From Bradyrhizobium erythrophlei (lineage in GTDB: Bacteria; Pseudomonadota; Alphaproteobacteria; Rhizobiales; Xanthobacteraceae), in NCBI RefSeq assembly GCF_900142985.1, contig NZ_LT670849.1:3224001-3288000 (forward strand): DNA of 64,000 bases. Direction: 5' to 3'. Numbering within the stretch: position 1 is the stretch's first letter; each line of letters begins with the position of its first letter. The notes under the pieces were generated by a model. The model worked only from the letters and a program-made list of their open reading frames with translations, made no database searches and was not told the DNA's origin. A program made the position numbers and the translations under genes. This document shows, in pieces, positions 17,790 to 28,005 of the stretch.

Positions 17790-18542
17790 CTATTCATTTC
17801 CCGGATTGAAATCGTCGCCGGGTGCTGCAGGCGCCGCGGCCATTCCTTCCGGGCGTGGCCCTTGCGGACGACGGCGACGGCGCGGAAAACGTTCGCGTTC
17901 GCCACCATTGCCCTCGAAGCCGGAGTGGCCGCCGTTGATCTGCGGCTGCGGTCCGGTGATGAAGGAGGGCAGGCGATCGACGCCGCCATTATCCGGCATC
18001 GGAGGTTGTGGCTGTTGCTGGAATGACGGCTGATTGCGCGGCTCGCGATGCTCACGCGGCTGTTGCTGCTCGCGCGATTGATACGACTGCTGATGATCGC
18101 GATCCCGCTGACCACTGTCCCGCTGACCGTTGTCGCGCTGAAAAGGCTGCTGTTGCTGGACGGGGACGAAGCCCGGCTCCTGGCCGAAGCTGCTCGAAAA
18201 ACCATCCTCTTCCTCGCCCTCTTCGGCAGACACATCGGCATCGGCGCGGGGCTGCGGCTGATTCTGTCGGAATTGCTCATGAGCCGCCGCAATCAGGCGG
18301 AAGTAGTGCTCGGCGTGCTGATAGTAGTTTTCCGCCGCGACCGGATCGCCGGAGGAGCGCGCATCGCGCGCAAGCTGCACGTATTTTTCGGCGACGTGAG
18401 AGGCCGTGCCGCGAATCTTGATGTCGGGTCCGTTGGATTCGAACACCCGGGTCATCGGGTTCTGGCCACGCCGGTTATTGTTGTTGTTGTTATTATTGTT
18501 GTTCCGGTTACGCATCCGCTTGTTGTTTTGACCGTTTCTCAT
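17790..18542 (-). CDS. DUF4167 domain protein (probable RNA-associated)
   Basis: A 250-residue protein with a basic, Asn/Arg-rich start containing a run of ten asparagines, then the conserved DUF4167 segment (SNGPDIKIRGTASHVAEKYV to AENYYQHAEHYFRLIAA), then about 160 residues of Gln/Arg/Pro-rich low complexity ending RFPRRRRRPQGPR. The composition suggests nucleic-acid binding; this is inference. The ATG at 18542 gives the family start MRNGQNNKRMR. It closes the alphaproteobacterial lysC-ptsP-prfA-prmC block. Confidence 0.87.
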   Translation of the reverse strand: MRNGQNNKRMRNRNNNNNNNNNNRRGQNPMTRVFESNGPDIKIRGTASHVAEKYVQLARDARSSGDPVAAENYYQHAEHYFRLIAAAHEQFRQNQPQPRADADVSAEEGEEEDGFSSSFGQEPGFVPVQQQQPFQRDNGQRDSGQRDRDHQQSYQSREQQQPREHREPRNQPSFQQQPQPPMPDNGGVDRLPSFITGPQPQINGGHSGFEGNGGERERFPRRRRRPQGPRPEGMAAAPAAPGDDFNPGNE

Positions 18543-19088
18543 ATCGTGCCTTTGATCCAGCCCTGAAATTACCTTGCCGAACTCCTCAAGCCTCAAACGT
18601 CGACTGGCTTTTGGAATGTCGTCTTTTGATCCGTTTACCGTTTCGTTTCGTCCAATGCCGCGCGTCCTGATCCGGCCCGCGCGATCGTCTCGCGCGTGCG
18701 GGTTAAAAACGGCCGCTCAATTCCACACAGATTTGCCGTACGTCGCAGTCAACAAGGACGCGTTCCCCACCAGCCCGGCGCACGTCGCCGGCCGCAGCAA
18801 GTCAATCCGCTTGCCAAAACTAGCACAGGTCCCGAGCGTGATTCATCAAGCGCAATATCAGGCTTTCGTTCGCTTTGCGGTCGATAGCTGCGCAGCTTTT
18901 TTTCCAAGCCATCGCGCTCAAAAGGACCTGCGTTTTGGAACCTTTTCACCCGGGGCAGGCTCTCGTTTGAGAACTCCGGCCTCGATCCGTATCTGCCTAC
19001 GGGGCCAGCAACCCTGGACTGATGTTGGCCGGAACGTAGTCGCTCCGGGGAAATATTCCAAGTGCTTTTTTTGCATTCCAATAGGGCT
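18543..19088. other. Intergenic region upstream of DUF4167 gene
   Basis: These 546 bases separate prmC from the DUF4167 gene. Open frames exist on both strands but none reads like a protein: they lack recognisable domains and a convincing ribosome-binding site. The region must hold the DUF4167 promoter. No convincing terminator or repeat was found. Confidence 0.6.
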
Positions 19089-19979
19089 TTATCGGGGCAG
19101 TTTCCGCCCCGAGACAGCCCGCGGGATGCCTGCCAGATCGGCCTTGGGCGGCAGGTCGGGCGTTAACCCGGAGGTCACCATCAAATCGGTTATAGGGCCG
19201 CTTTGGCCATATCCTGCCTCGACGATCAGCACGCCACCGGGTGCCAGAAGGCGGGCGGCTTCAGGTGCAATCGCGCGGTAGGCATCAAGGCCATCCGAAC
19301 CGCCGTCCAGGGCGCGGGCTGGGTCATATTCGCGCACCTCCCGCTCAAGGCCGGCGATGTCGGCCGAGCGAATGTAAGGCGGGTTCGACACGATCAGGTC
19401 GAACGTCCCCGACAGGGCCGCCGCGTAGTTGCACACGACAAATGACGCGCGTGGAGCAAGGCCGACGCGTGCTGCGTTGTCACGCGCCGTACGCAAGGCC
19501 TCGAGGCTGATATCGGTGCCGACGCCGGTTGCTTTCGGAAGCTCGGATAGCAACGCAAGAAGGATGGCACCCGAGCCGGTACCGATGTCGGCGATGCGTC
19601 GCCTGCCATCTATGTGAGGTTGGTCGCGACAGGTTTCAAGCGCGAGCTCGACGACGGTTTCCGTGTCCGGCCTCGGCACCAATGTGGCCGGCGACAATTG
19701 CAAGTTCAGACCCCAAAACTCCTTGGTGCCAAGAATCCGCGCGACCGGCTCGCCGGCAGTGCGCCGGTGCAGAAAATCTTCAAGACGCATCGCTTCGTCC
19801 GGTGTCACGATTCGCGTCGTGGCTGCGATCATTCCGGTGAGATCGAGGCCGAATACAGCACCCGCCAGCAGACGCGCATCGAGGTCAGCCGAGTCGATGC
19901 CGTGCTGTCTGAGCCTTGCTGCCAACGCGCGCCGTGCGGCCTCGACGCTCTCGCCCGCGAAAGCGGCAGATGCCGTCAC
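19089..19979 (-). CDS. prmC: Release-factor glutamine methyltransferase
   Basis: A 296-residue HemK-family enzyme that N5-methylates the GGQ glutamine of release factors. The helical N-terminal domain (to about 85) precedes the SAM motif [15 protein letters not shown] and the catalytic/substrate motif NPPY ([15 protein letters not shown]). Its start overlaps the prfA stop by 4 bases, so the enzyme is translated with its substrate RF1. Confidence 0.95.
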   Translation of the reverse strand: MTASAAFAGESVEAARRALAARLRQHGIDSADLDARLLAGAVFGLDLTGMIAATTRIVTPDEAMRLEDFLHRRTAGEPVARILGTKEFWGLNLQLSPATLVPRPDTETVVELALETCRDQPHIDGRRRIADIGTGSGAILLALLSELPKATGVGTDISLEALRTARDNAARVGLAPRASFVVCNYAAALSGTFDLIVSNPPYIRSADIAGLEREVREYDPARALDGGSDGLDAYRAIAPEAARLLAPGGVLIVEAGYGQSGPITDLMVTSGLTPDLPPKADLAGIPRAVSGRKLPR

Positions 19980-21061
19980 GCCGCCGCACCTTGCGCCGCC
20001 AGTTGCGCGGCCTGATGCTCGGTCGTCAGCGCATCGATCAGTTCGCTCAAGCTTTCGCCGGCAATCACCTGCGGCAGTTTGTAGAGCGTCAGGTTGATGC
20101 GGTGATCGGTGACGCGGCCTTGCGGAAAGTTGTAGGTGCGGATGCGCTCAGAGCGATCGCCGGAGCCGACCTTCTCCTTGCGATCGGCCGAGCGCACCGC
20201 ATCGATGCGCTGGCGCTCGGCGTCGTAAATGCGCGAACGCAGGATGTTCATCGCCGATGCGCGGTTTTTGTGCTGCGACCGGCTGTCCTGCATCATCACG
20301 ACGATGCCGGTTGGAATATGGGTGATGCGGATCGCGGATTCGGTCTTGTTGACATGCTGACCGCCGGCGCCTTGCGCGCGCATGGTCTCGATTCGCAAAT
20401 CCTCGTTCTTGATGTCGACGTCGACGTCCTCGACCTCCGGCAGCACCGCAACCGTTGCCGCAGAAGTGTGGATGCGTCCTTGCGTTTCGGTGTCGGGCAC
20501 CCGCTGTACCCGATGCACGCCGGATTCGAATTTCAGTTTGGCGAAAGCGCCGCGGCCCTGTACCTCGGCGATGATTTCCTTGTAGCCGCCGACCGTGCCT
20601 TCGCTCGCCGAAATCACGTCGACCTTCCAGCCCTGCAAACCGGCGAAGCGCTCGTACATGCGGAACAGGTCGCCGGCGAACAGCGACGCTTCGTCGCCGC
20701 CGGTGCCGGCGCGGATTTCCAGCACCACGTTGCGATCGTCCATCGCGTCCTTCGGCAACAAAGCGACGCGGATCTTCTGCTCCAGTTCGCCGATATGCGC
20801 CTGCAAGGTCTCGCGCTCGGCTCCGGCCATGCTGCGCATTTCCGGATCGATCGCTGCATCCGCAATCAGGCTTTCGGTGTCAGCGAGCTCGCCGCGCGCG
20901 GCGCGATAGAGTTTGACGGCATCGATCAGCGGATTGAGCTCGGCAAGCTCGCGCGTGATCCGCACATAGTCTTCCGAGCTCACCTGGCCCAGCAATTGTG
21001 CTTCGAGGGAGGCGTGGTGCGCCAGCAGAACGTCCAGTTTGGCTTCGGGTAACGTCGACAT
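19976..21061 (-). CDS. prfA: Peptide chain release factor 1
   Basis: A 361-residue class I release factor reading UAA/UAG. The peptidyl-hydrolysis motif is [15 protein letters not shown] and the tripeptide anticodon region lies in [18 protein letters not shown] (PxT type as PDT/PET variants). ATG codons at 21064 and 21061 are adjacent; the second matches the usual [10 protein letters not shown] start. It lies 62 bases downstream of ptsP on the same strand and overlaps prmC. Confidence 0.95.
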   Translation of the reverse strand: MSTLPEAKLDVLLAHHASLEAQLLGQVSSEDYVRITRELAELNPLIDAVKLYRAARGELADTESLIADAAIDPEMRSMAGAERETLQAHIGELEQKIRVALLPKDAMDDRNVVLEIRAGTGGDEASLFAGDLFRMYERFAGLQGWKVDVISASEGTVGGYKEIIAEVQGRGAFAKLKFESGVHRVQRVPDTETQGRIHTSAATVAVLPEVEDVDVDIKNEDLRIETMRAQGAGGQHVNKTESAIRITHIPTGIVVMMQDSRSQHKNRASAMNILRSRIYDAERQRIDAVRSADRKEKVGSGDRSERIRTYNFPQGRVTDHRINLTLYKLPQVIAGESLSELIDALTTEHQAAQLAAQGAAA

Positions 21062-21123
21062 CATGGTCTCGAATATAGGTGCTTTTCGCGGGGGGATGAG
21101 TAGCGGAACGGAAAACAGGCCCG

Positions 21124-23391
21124 CTACAACGCCAGCCCTTCGGCCTCGGCAAATTCAGTCAGCTTCTGACGAATCGAAACGCTGCCGGATGGCGCATCGA
21201 GCATCGCGCTCATGGCGGCTTCGGCCTTTTTGGCGTCGAGGTCCAGGATCATCGCCTTGACCGGGCCGTGCGCGGTTGCCGACAGCGACAGCGAGCGATA
21301 GCCAAGCGCAATCAGCGCCAGCGCGCCGATCGGCTTTGACGCCATTTCGCCGCAGAGGGAGGAAGACTTCTTGGCGAGCTTTGCCTTTTGCACGATCTCG
21401 CGCAGCACCCGCAGGATCGGCGCCGACAAGGTGTCGAATCGCTCGGAAACCTTGGCGTTGCCGCGGTCGACCGCGAACAGAAATTGAAACAGGTCGTTCG
21501 ACCCCACCGAGATGAAGTCGACCTTCTTCAGGAGCTCGTCGAGCTGATAGAGCAAGGCAGGCACTTCCAGCATGGTGCCGATATCGATCCGTTCGGGCAG
21601 CGAGTGCCCGTGCTGGCGCAGATACGTCAATTCGCGCTCGACGATGCTCTTGGCGGCATCGAATTCGGCAACTTCCGAGATCATCGGAAACATGATGCGC
21701 AGGCTTCTGCCGCCGCCGGCGCGCAGCAGCGCGCGAATCTGTCCACGCAGCAGGCCGGGCCGGTCGAGACCGAGCCGGATTGCGCGCCAGCCGAGCGCCG
21801 GATTTTCCTCGATCACGCTCTCCATATAAGGCAGCGCCTTGTCGCCGCCGATGTCCAGTGTACGGAATGTCACCGGCTTGGAGCCTGCGGCATCGAGCAC
21901 GGTGCGGTACAGTGCGAGCTGGTCACTGGTGCGGGGCAGGCTCTGGCCAACCATGAACTGCAACTCGGTGCGGAACAGGCCGATGCCGGCCGAACCGGTG
22001 TCGTCGATATGTGGCAGGTCGATCGCCAGCCCGGCATTGATCAGGAGTTCGACCGGCTGGCCGTCCTTGGTGACGCAGGGCTTGTCGCGCAGCGCCGAGT
22101 ATTGCGCCTGCCGGCGGGCACGAAACCGTACCCGCTCGGCATAGGCCGCTTCGATCTCCGCCGAAGGGCGGACATAGATCGAGCCTGATGTGCCATCGAC
22201 GATGATGGCGTCGCCAGGATCGGCAATGCCGGGTGCATTCGGCACTTCGCCGACCGCCGGAATGCCGAGCGCGCGGGCCACGATCGAAACGTGCGAGTTG
22301 GCGGTGCCTTCCTCCAGCACCAGGCCGCGCAGGCGCTTGCGATCGTAATCGAGTAGTGCTGCCGGCCCCATCGCGCGCGCGATCAGGATGGCATTATCGG
22401 GTAATTGCTCGCGCGACGGCGCGTGATCCTGTCCGACCAGTTGCCGCATCAGGCGGTGACCAAGGTCCTCGAGGTCGTGCAGCCGGTCGCGCAAGTAGGG
22501 ATCGGTCGAACGCAGCATGCGCGCGCGGGTATCCGACTGCACGCGCTCGACCGCGGCTTCGGCCGTGAGGCCGGTGGCGACGGCCTCATGCAGCTTGTGC
22601 GACCAGCCGTGATCGTTGGCGAACATCCGGTAGGCTTCGAGCACGTCGCGGTGCTCGCCGCCGTCGGCGACGTCGCCGCGTTCCAGCATGCGGTCGAGGT
22701 CGGCGCGCAGCTTGGCCAGTGCCGCATCGAGCCGCTTGACTTCCTTCGGCAGGTCCTCGGCAATGTAATTGGTGATGACGACGCGCGGCTCGTGCAGCAC
22801 GACATGGCCGAGCGCAATGCCGTCGGACAGGATCGCGCCCACCTTGTGCAGCGAGTGCCGTGCGGCGGGCTCGGCGCCAGGCTGGGCCAGCGATGACAAT
22901 TCGCCGGAGGCGATCATCTCCGCCAGCACCATCGCCGTGGTCTGGAGGGCCTCGACCTCTTCCTCGACATAAGTGCGCTTGGCGCGGTTCTGCACCACCA
23001 GGACGCCGAGCGTGTTGCCGGCGCGCAGGATCGGCACGCCGAGGAAGGAGTGATAGATTTCTTCGCCGGTTTCCGGGCGGAACGAGAAGGCCGGATGGCT
23101 CTGGGCGTCGTTGAGGTTGAGCGGCGTGGCTTCGCTGGCGACGAGGCCAACCAGGCCTTCATGCGCGCTCAGCACGGTGCGGTGCACGGCGTCACGGTTG
23201 AGACCTTCGGTGGCGTAGAGTTCGAGCGTATTGTCGACGCGCAGGACGTAGACCGAGCACACCTCCGCCACCATGTTGGCAGCGATCAGCACCACGATCT
23301 TGTCCAGACGCTCCTGCGCGCTGACCTGCTCCGCCATGGTTTCGCGAAGCCGTCTCAACAGGACGCGGGGGCCTCCCGACGCGCTTCGCAT
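21124..23391 (-). CDS. ptsP: Nitrogen-PTS enzyme I (phosphoenolpyruvate-protein phosphotransferase)
   Basis: A 755-residue two-part protein. An N-terminal GAF domain (about 15-160) is followed by a complete PTS enzyme I: the phospho-histidine segment [19 protein letters not shown], then the PEP-binding barrel ([30 protein letters not shown]). It passes phosphate from PEP to NPr and on to PtsN, controlling nitrogen, potassium and PHB-related physiology. The GAF domain is known to sense glutamine in related proteins. Lies between lysC and prfA. Confidence 0.95.
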   Translation of the reverse strand: MRSASGGPRVLLRRLRETMAEQVSAQERLDKIVVLIAANMVAEVCSVYVLRVDNTLELYATEGLNRDAVHRTVLSAHEGLVGLVASEATPLNLNDAQSHPAFSFRPETGEEIYHSFLGVPILRAGNTLGVLVVQNRAKRTYVEEEVEALQTTAMVLAEMIASGELSSLAQPGAEPAARHSLHKVGAILSDGIALGHVVLHEPRVVITNYIAEDLPKEVKRLDAALAKLRADLDRMLERGDVADGGEHRDVLEAYRMFANDHGWSHKLHEAVATGLTAEAAVERVQSDTRARMLRSTDPYLRDRLHDLEDLGHRLMRQLVGQDHAPSREQLPDNAILIARAMGPAALLDYDRKRLRGLVLEEGTANSHVSIVARALGIPAVGEVPNAPGIADPGDAIIVDGTSGSIYVRPSAEIEAAYAERVRFRARRQAQYSALRDKPCVTKDGQPVELLINAGLAIDLPHIDDTGSAGIGLFRTELQFMVGQSLPRTSDQLALYRTVLDAAGSKPVTFRTLDIGGDKALPYMESVIEENPALGWRAIRLGLDRPGLLRGQIRALLRAGGGRSLRIMFPMISEVAEFDAAKSIVERELTYLRQHGHSLPERIDIGTMLEVPALLYQLDELLKKVDFISVGSNDLFQFLFAVDRGNAKVSERFDTLSAPILRVLREIVQKAKLAKKSSSLCGEMASKPIGALALIALGYRSLSLSATAHGPVKAMILDLDAKKAEAAMSAMLDAPSGSVSIRQKLTEFAEAEGLAL

Positions 23392-23676
23392 AGGCTCAAA
23401 TCCTCTCCCGCCTGGCCAGGCTACCGGGCGGCCGGGAGCTGGCGTCGAACTCTGGACGCAACAATTTTATTCATTCGGCGGTGCCGCGAATCCAGTCTAT
23501 CGGCCGAATCACCCCGCCAAAACAGTGGCACAGATCACAATCGGGCTCATTCAGGCCGTATACCGAATCGAGCCTTGTTTTGCCAAGCAAAAGCCCTGCC
23601 AGTGTGACGGTTCAAAAATCCGTACACGGCATCTGGCTGCACACATCTATGTTGCAGCCGCTAACAGAATTTATTT
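23392..23676. other. Intergenic region lysC-ptsP
   Basis: 285 bases between the lysC stop and the ptsP start. No gene, repeat or strong terminator is visible. It presumably contains a ptsP promoter. Confidence 0.5.
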
Positions 23677-24933
23677 CTAAACTTGATCGAGGCCGTAGAG
23701 CGTGTGCAGCGTGCGCACGGCGAGTTCGGTATAGGCGGTGTCGATCAGCACCGAAAACTTGATTTCCGAGGTGGTGATGGCGCGAATGTTGATGTTGCGC
23801 GCGGCAAGCGCCGCGAACGCCGTGGCGGCGACTCCGGCGTGGCTGCGCATGCCGCTGCCGATCACCGAGACCTTGGCGACGTCGGTGGCGCTGTCGAGCC
23901 GGGCATAGCCGATCTTGGCCTTGGCAGCCGTGATGGTGTCACGGGCGCGCGTATAGTCGGAAGCCGGCACCGTGAAGGTGAGGTCGGTGGTCTTGCCGTC
24001 CTCGGAGACGTTCTGCACGATCATGTCGACATTGATGTTGGCGCCCGCCAGCGGACCGAAGATCGAGGCCGCAACGCCCGGCTTGTCCTCGATTTGGCGG
24101 ATGGAAATCTGGGCCTCGTCCTTGGAAAAGGCGATACCGGTGACGACGTGGCTTTCCATGATTTGTTCCTCGCTGCAGATCAGCGTGCCCGGCGGCTGGT
24201 TGGCGTGGGGGTCGATATCTTCCGGCTTGTCGAAACTGGAGCGAACGAAGATCGGCATGTTGTGCACCATGCCGAGTTCCACCGAACGGACTTGAAGCAC
24301 CTTGGCGCCCAGCGAAGCCAGTTCGAGCATGTCCTCGAAAGCGATCCGGTCGAGCCGGCGGGCTTTCGGAACCACCCGCGGATCGGTCGTGTAGACGCCA
24401 TCGACGTCCGTATAGATGTCGCAGCGGTCGGCCCGAATGGCAGCCGCAACGGCTACCGCCGACGTGTCGGAGCCGCCGCGCCCGAGCGTCGTGATCCGGT
24501 TGGTCTGCGGGTTGATGCCCTGGAAGCCGGCGATGACGGCGACCTCCTTGCGCTCCTTAAAACGATGGAGCAGCTCGCTGCCGTCGATGTCGAGAATTCG
24601 CGCCGAGGCGTGGGCGTCGCTGGTCTTGATCGGGAGCTGCCAGCCCTGCCAAGAACGTGCCTGGATGCCGATCGCCTGCAATGCAATCGCCAGCAGCCCC
24701 GCGGTCACCTGTTCGCCGGAGGCCACCACCGCGTCATATTCGCGCGCATCGTGCATGGGCGACGCTTCGCGGCACCAATCCACCAGCTCATTGGTCTTGC
24801 CGGACATCGCCGAGACGACGACGGCAACGTCATGACCGGCGTCGACCTCGCGCTTGACGTGACGTGCGACGTTGCGGATGCGTTCGATGTTGGCGACCGA
24901 TGTGCCGCCGAATTTCATCACGAGGCGACCCAT
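23677..24933 (-). CDS. lysC: Aspartate kinase
   Basis: A 418-residue enzyme phosphorylating aspartate, the entry step to lysine, threonine, methionine and diaminopimelate. The kinase start is MGRLVMKFGGTSVAN, followed by TLGRGGSDTSAVAVAAAI and TDVDGVYTTDPRVV. Two C-terminal ACT domains (GVAASIFGPLAGANINVDMI; GVAATAFAALAARNINIRAI) imply feedback inhibition by lysine and/or threonine. Its start lies 6 bases from a double-hairpin repeat placed in the promoter region. Confidence 0.95.
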   Translation of the reverse strand: MGRLVMKFGGTSVANIERIRNVARHVKREVDAGHDVAVVVSAMSGKTNELVDWCREASPMHDAREYDAVVASGEQVTAGLLAIALQAIGIQARSWQGWQLPIKTSDAHASARILDIDGSELLHRFKERKEVAVIAGFQGINPQTNRITTLGRGGSDTSAVAVAAAIRADRCDIYTDVDGVYTTDPRVVPKARRLDRIAFEDMLELASLGAKVLQVRSVELGMVHNMPIFVRSSFDKPEDIDPHANQPPGTLICSEEQIMESHVVTGIAFSKDEAQISIRQIEDKPGVAASIFGPLAGANINVDMIVQNVSEDGKTTDLTFTVPASDYTRARDTITAAKAKIGYARLDSATDVAKVSVIGSGMRSHAGVAATAFAALAARNINIRAITTSEIKFSVLIDTAYTELAVRTLHTLYGLDQV

Positions 24934-24939
24934 GACGAA

Positions 24940-25106
24940 CTAGAGCTCCGATACCGAAGTTCGCAAAACTGTAACGGCTACCTCCGATGCGAACTTCGGT
25001 ATCAAAGGAGCTCTAGCAAGATATTGATTCCAGTGCGGCATTGAATTTGACGCTCCTGTCACGGACTGGCCGCGACACCGTAGGAGCTTCAAATTCGCCG
25101 CACTGG
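24940..25106 (+). repeat. Composite CTAG double-hairpin element, copy 4 (divergent stems)
   Basis: Hairpin 1 (24940-25016) has perfect outer arms CTAGAGCTCC/GGAGCTCTAG and a 16-bp inner arm GATACCGAAGTTCGCA. The linker is CAAGATATTGATT. Hairpin 2 (25030-25106) has outer arms CCAGTGCGGC/GCCGCACTGG and inner arm GAATTTGACGCTCCT with one mismatch. The arm sequences differ from other copies yet remain paired, and the terminal CTAG is CCAG/CTGG in hairpin 2. Located between divergent lysC and the PH-domain gene. Confidence 0.88.
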
Positions 25107-25258
25107 TACATTCCCCTGCGGACTATTAATGTAACCGGCGCAAAGCTTCACGCGCCTGGCTCGAAAGGCGCGTATACATAGCGGCGCGGTCGGGGGCAAG
25201 CCCGGTTCCGGCTATCGGGGGAAACCCGCCACCTGTTTGAGTTAATGAGGCTGTTTGT

Positions 25259-25723
25259 ATGGGGCGTTACATCGACGAGATCCTGCAGCCGGGCGAAAAA
25301 GTGCTGTATTCGACCAATGCGCACTGGATCTTCTACCTGCCGGCAATCTTGGCTTGGGTCGTGGTGCTGGCGCTTGCCGCCGCCTCTGTCGCTGTCCCGC
25401 CGATGGCCGTGCTGGGCCTGCCCGCGGCCGCGGTGATCGCCGTTGTGGCGCTCTATTTCACGATCAAAGGCTGGTTCCACCGGTTCACCACCGAGACCGA
25501 TGTCACCGATCGGCGGGTGGTTCACAAGACCGGCTTCATCAATCGCCACACCTTCGAGATCGCGCTCGACAAGATCGCAAGCGTCGAAGTGGACCAGAGT
25601 ATTCCGGGCCGTCTGCTCAACTACGGCAATGTCTCCATCGTGGGGATGGGAGAAGTGCCGCCGCAGGTAATCAAAACGATCGCCTCGCCCCTGGCGTTTC
25701 GCAGCGCCATCACCGCGCACTAG
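25259..25723 (+). CDS. Membrane PH-domain (bPH2/DUF304) protein
   Basis: A 154-residue protein. Two transmembrane segments (about 26-70) sit between ILQPGEKVLYSTNAHWIFYL and a bacterial PH-like domain with TDRRVVHKTGFINRHTFEIA and ASVEVDQSIPGRLLNYGNV. This is the usual layout of short DUF304/YdbS-like proteins, whose role is unknown. It is immediately upstream of ubiG (14 bases). Confidence 0.87.
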   Translation: MGRYIDEILQPGEKVLYSTNAHWIFYLPAILAWVVVLALAAASVAVPPMAVLGLPAAAVIAVVALYFTIKGWFHRFTTETDVTDRRVVHKTGFINRHTFEIALDKIASVEVDQSIPGRLLNYGNVSIVGMGEVPPQVIKTIASPLAFRSAITAH

Positions 25724-25737
25724 GAACGACGGGCGCC

Positions 25738-26502
25738 ATGGCCATGCAATCCACCCCCCCTGCCTCCGCCGCCGCATCGACCGTCGATCCGGCCGAGATT
25801 GCAAAATTCTCGAAATTGTCCGAGCAGTGGTGGGATCCCAAGGGCAAGATGGCCCCGCTGCACAAGATCAATCCGTTGCGCCTGACCTATATTCGCGACG
25901 CTGCGTGCCGCAAGTTCGACCGCAACATCAGAAGCCTGAATTGTCTTTCGGGCCTGCGCGTCCTCGACATCGGATGCGGTGCGGGGCTGTTGTGCGAGCC
26001 GCTGACGCGATTAGGGGCGCAAGTGATCGGTGTCGATCCGTCGGCCAGCAATATCGCGGCCGCCAGGCTGCATGCCGATCGCGGCCATCTGTCGATCGAT
26101 TATCGCTGCACGACGGTCGAAGAGATGGACGTGCGGGAGCGCTTTGACATCGTGCTGGCGATGGAAGTGGTCGAGCATGTCAGCGACGTCGGCATGTTCA
26201 TTGGCCGTTGTGCGGCGATGCTCAAGCCCGGCGGGCTGATGGTGGTCTCCACGCTCAACCGCAACTGGAAGAGCTTTGCACTCGCCATCGTCGGCGCGGA
26301 ATATGTCCTGCGCTGGCTGCCGCGCGGCACCCATCAATGGGAAAAATTCGTCACCCCCGACGAACTTGCACGTCACCTTCTCGATAACCGGCTAACCATC
26401 GCCGAGCAGACTGGCGTAGTCTACAGCCCCTTCGCCGATCGCTGGGGTTTGTCGTCCGACATGGACGTGAACTACATGGTGATTGCGGAAGGCATGATTT
26501 GA
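25738..26502 (+). CDS. ubiG: Ubiquinone biosynthesis O-methyltransferase
   Basis: A 254-residue SAM enzyme catalysing both O-methylations of ubiquinone synthesis. FSKLSEQWWDPKGKMAPLHK and NPLRLTYIRD are the UbiG-specific N-terminus, VLDIGCGAGLLCEPLTRLG is motif I, and VSTLNRNWKSFALAIVGAEY is characteristic near the end. The ATG at 25738 is selected because the same frame upstream is non-coding shadow. UbiG beside lysC is a standard alphaproteobacterial arrangement. Confidence 0.94.
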   Translation: MAMQSTPPASAAASTVDPAEIAKFSKLSEQWWDPKGKMAPLHKINPLRLTYIRDAACRKFDRNIRSLNCLSGLRVLDIGCGAGLLCEPLTRLGAQVIGVDPSASNIAAARLHADRGHLSIDYRCTTVEEMDVRERFDIVLAMEVVEHVSDVGMFIGRCAAMLKPGGLMVVSTLNRNWKSFALAIVGAEYVLRWLPRGTHQWEKFVTPDELARHLLDNRLTIAEQTGVVYSPFADRWGLSSDMDVNYMVIAEGMI

Positions 26503-26535
26503 TTTCTGCCTGATTCCTCCTTCCCGCATTCCTTG

Positions 26536-27435
26536 ATGTTCACCGCAGCTTCGCTCTGGATTCCCTTTACCGTTGTCGCCGCGGCCGGTCAGGTCGCGCG
26601 CAACGCCATGCAGCGGCAATTGACCGGGCCGCTCGGCACTTGGGGCGCCACCAATATCCGCTTTCTGTTCGGCTTTCCGTTCGCCGTCCTGTTCTTTGCC
26701 GGCGTGCTGGCTTTCACGGGCGATGCCATGCCGTCGCCAACGCCGGCGTTCTGGCCGTGGCTTCTGCTCGGTGCACTCTGCCAGATCGTCGCGACCGGGC
26801 TGATGCTGGTTGCGATGAACGATCGCTCGTTCGTGGTGACAACGGCCTATCTCAAGACCGAGGCGATCCAGACCGCGATCTTCGGCTTTGTTTTTCTCGG
26901 CGATCATCTGACCACCCTGAAGGTGATTGCGATCCTGATCGCCACGATCGGCGTCGTCGTCACGGCGCTGCGGCCAGGCGGTGAAAAGGGATTTGCGGAC
27001 TGGCGGCCGACCGTGATCGGTCTGGTGTCGGCGGCTGCTTTCGCACTTTCGGCCAACGGATATCGCGGCGCCATCATCACGATCGGGGGCGCCTCGTTCG
27101 TGACGGCGGCGACTTATACGCTGGTGTTCGGCCTGTTCGTGCAGACACTGATCCTGACGATCTATCTGTTGGCGCGCGCCCCGAAGGTGCTCAGCGATAT
27201 TCTCCGGCTGTGGAAACCCTCGCTGCTCGCGGGCTTCATGGGCGCATTCGCCTCGCAATTCTGGTTCCTGGCGTTCGCGCTGACCGCGGCCGCCAATGTG
27301 CGCACGCTGGCGCTGGTCGAGGTGCTGTTTGCGCAGGCCGTGGCGTATTATTCGTTCAAGCAGCCGCTTTCGCCGCGCGAACTGTTTGGCATCGCGCTGA
27401 TCGTGGTCGGGGTCGGGCTGCTCGTGGCCGCCTAA
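26536..27435 (+). CDS. EamA/DMT-family transporter
   Basis: A 299-residue inner-membrane protein with about ten hydrophobic segments arranged as two EamA repeats (residues about 5-140 and 155-299). TTAYLKTEAIQTAIFGFVFL and the terminal QPLSPRELFGIALIVVGVGL are typical. Export or import of small metabolites is the family role. The ATG at 26536 follows an in-frame TTG by 3 bases. Converges with the half-size EamA gene at 27521. Confidence 0.87.
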   Translation: MFTAASLWIPFTVVAAAGQVARNAMQRQLTGPLGTWGATNIRFLFGFPFAVLFFAGVLAFTGDAMPSPTPAFWPWLLLGALCQIVATGLMLVAMNDRSFVVTTAYLKTEAIQTAIFGFVFLGDHLTTLKVIAILIATIGVVVTALRPGGEKGFADWRPTVIGLVSAAAFALSANGYRGAIITIGGASFVTAATYTLVFGLFVQTLILTIYLLARAPKVLSDILRLWKPSLLAGFMGAFASQFWFLAFALTAAANVRTLALVEVLFAQAVAYYSFKQPLSPRELFGIALIVVGVGLLVAA

Positions 27436-27445
27436 CATTAGTTTG

Positions 27446-27517
27446 GCGCGTTTTCTTAACGCGAACCGGAGGCCACCCCCGGATCAAGTCCGAGGGCAGG
27501 CTTCGCTCGAAAACGCT
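27446..27517. repeat. GCGTTTTC-type palindromic repeat between convergent genes
   Basis: GCGCGTTTTCTTAACGCGAA at the left and GCTCGAAAACGCT at the right form imperfect inverted ends around a GC-rich core. A similar repeat style is common in Bradyrhizobium intergenic DNA. It sits exactly between the 3' ends of two convergent transporter genes and may serve as a terminator for both. Confidence 0.55.
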
Positions 27518-27520
27518 ATG

Positions 27521-27961
27521 TTAGCCCTTGAAGGCAATCAGCACGGCGCCGCCGGCAATCAGTGCAATCCCGATCCACCCCTGAGGCGAGGGGCGCTCGC
27601 CGAGAAACACCACGCCGAACAGTGCGACCAGCACGACGCTGAGCTTGTCGATCGGCGCAACCAGCGTGGCGGGGCCGAGTTTCAACGCTCGAAAGTAACA
27701 AAGCCACGAGGCGCCGGTGCCGAGCGCGGACAGCACCAGAAAGAGCCAGCTTTTCGGCGAGACCTGGCCAGGGCTCGTGAGTTGCCCGGTCGCAAACAGA
27801 ATGAGCGACAGGGTGATCAGAACGATGGCGGTGCGGATCAGGGTGGCGAGATCGGAGTTGATGCCCTCGACGCCGACCTTGGCGAAAATCGCTGTCAGTG
27901 CCGCAAATACCGCCGACAGCACAGCCCAGATTTGCCAGGATGAAAAGGCTTCCGGATTCAT
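27521..27961 (-). CDS. Half-size EamA transporter
   Basis: A 146-residue protein with five hydrophobic segments: one complete EamA repeat. It begins MNPEAFSSWQIWAVLSAVFA and ends in the typical ERPSPQGWIGIALIAGGAVL. Half-size EamA proteins of about 140 residues are a known group that presumably dimerise to give the ten-helix transporter. The end is a genuine stop rather than a truncation. Function is unassigned. Confidence 0.83.
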   Translation of the reverse strand: MNPEAFSSWQIWAVLSAVFAALTAIFAKVGVEGINSDLATLIRTAIVLITLSLILFATGQLTSPGQVSPKSWLFLVLSALGTGASWLCYFRALKLGPATLVAPIDKLSVVLVALFGVVFLGERPSPQGWIGIALIAGGAVLIAFKG

Positions 27962-28005
27962 GGGCGCCTCAGCGGTTGACTATTCGTCGCTTCCCGGCGC
28001 GGAAT

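Noticed and set aside
19060..19100. Terminator hairpin at the end of prmC
   Set aside because: A TCGGGGC/GCCCCGA stem is present but overlaps the coding end and lacks a following T-run in the direction of transcription.
18574..19281. 235-codon frame in the DUF4167-prmC gap
   Set aside because: Composition is not protein-like, it overlaps the end of prmC antisense, and no ribosome-binding site or family motif is visible.
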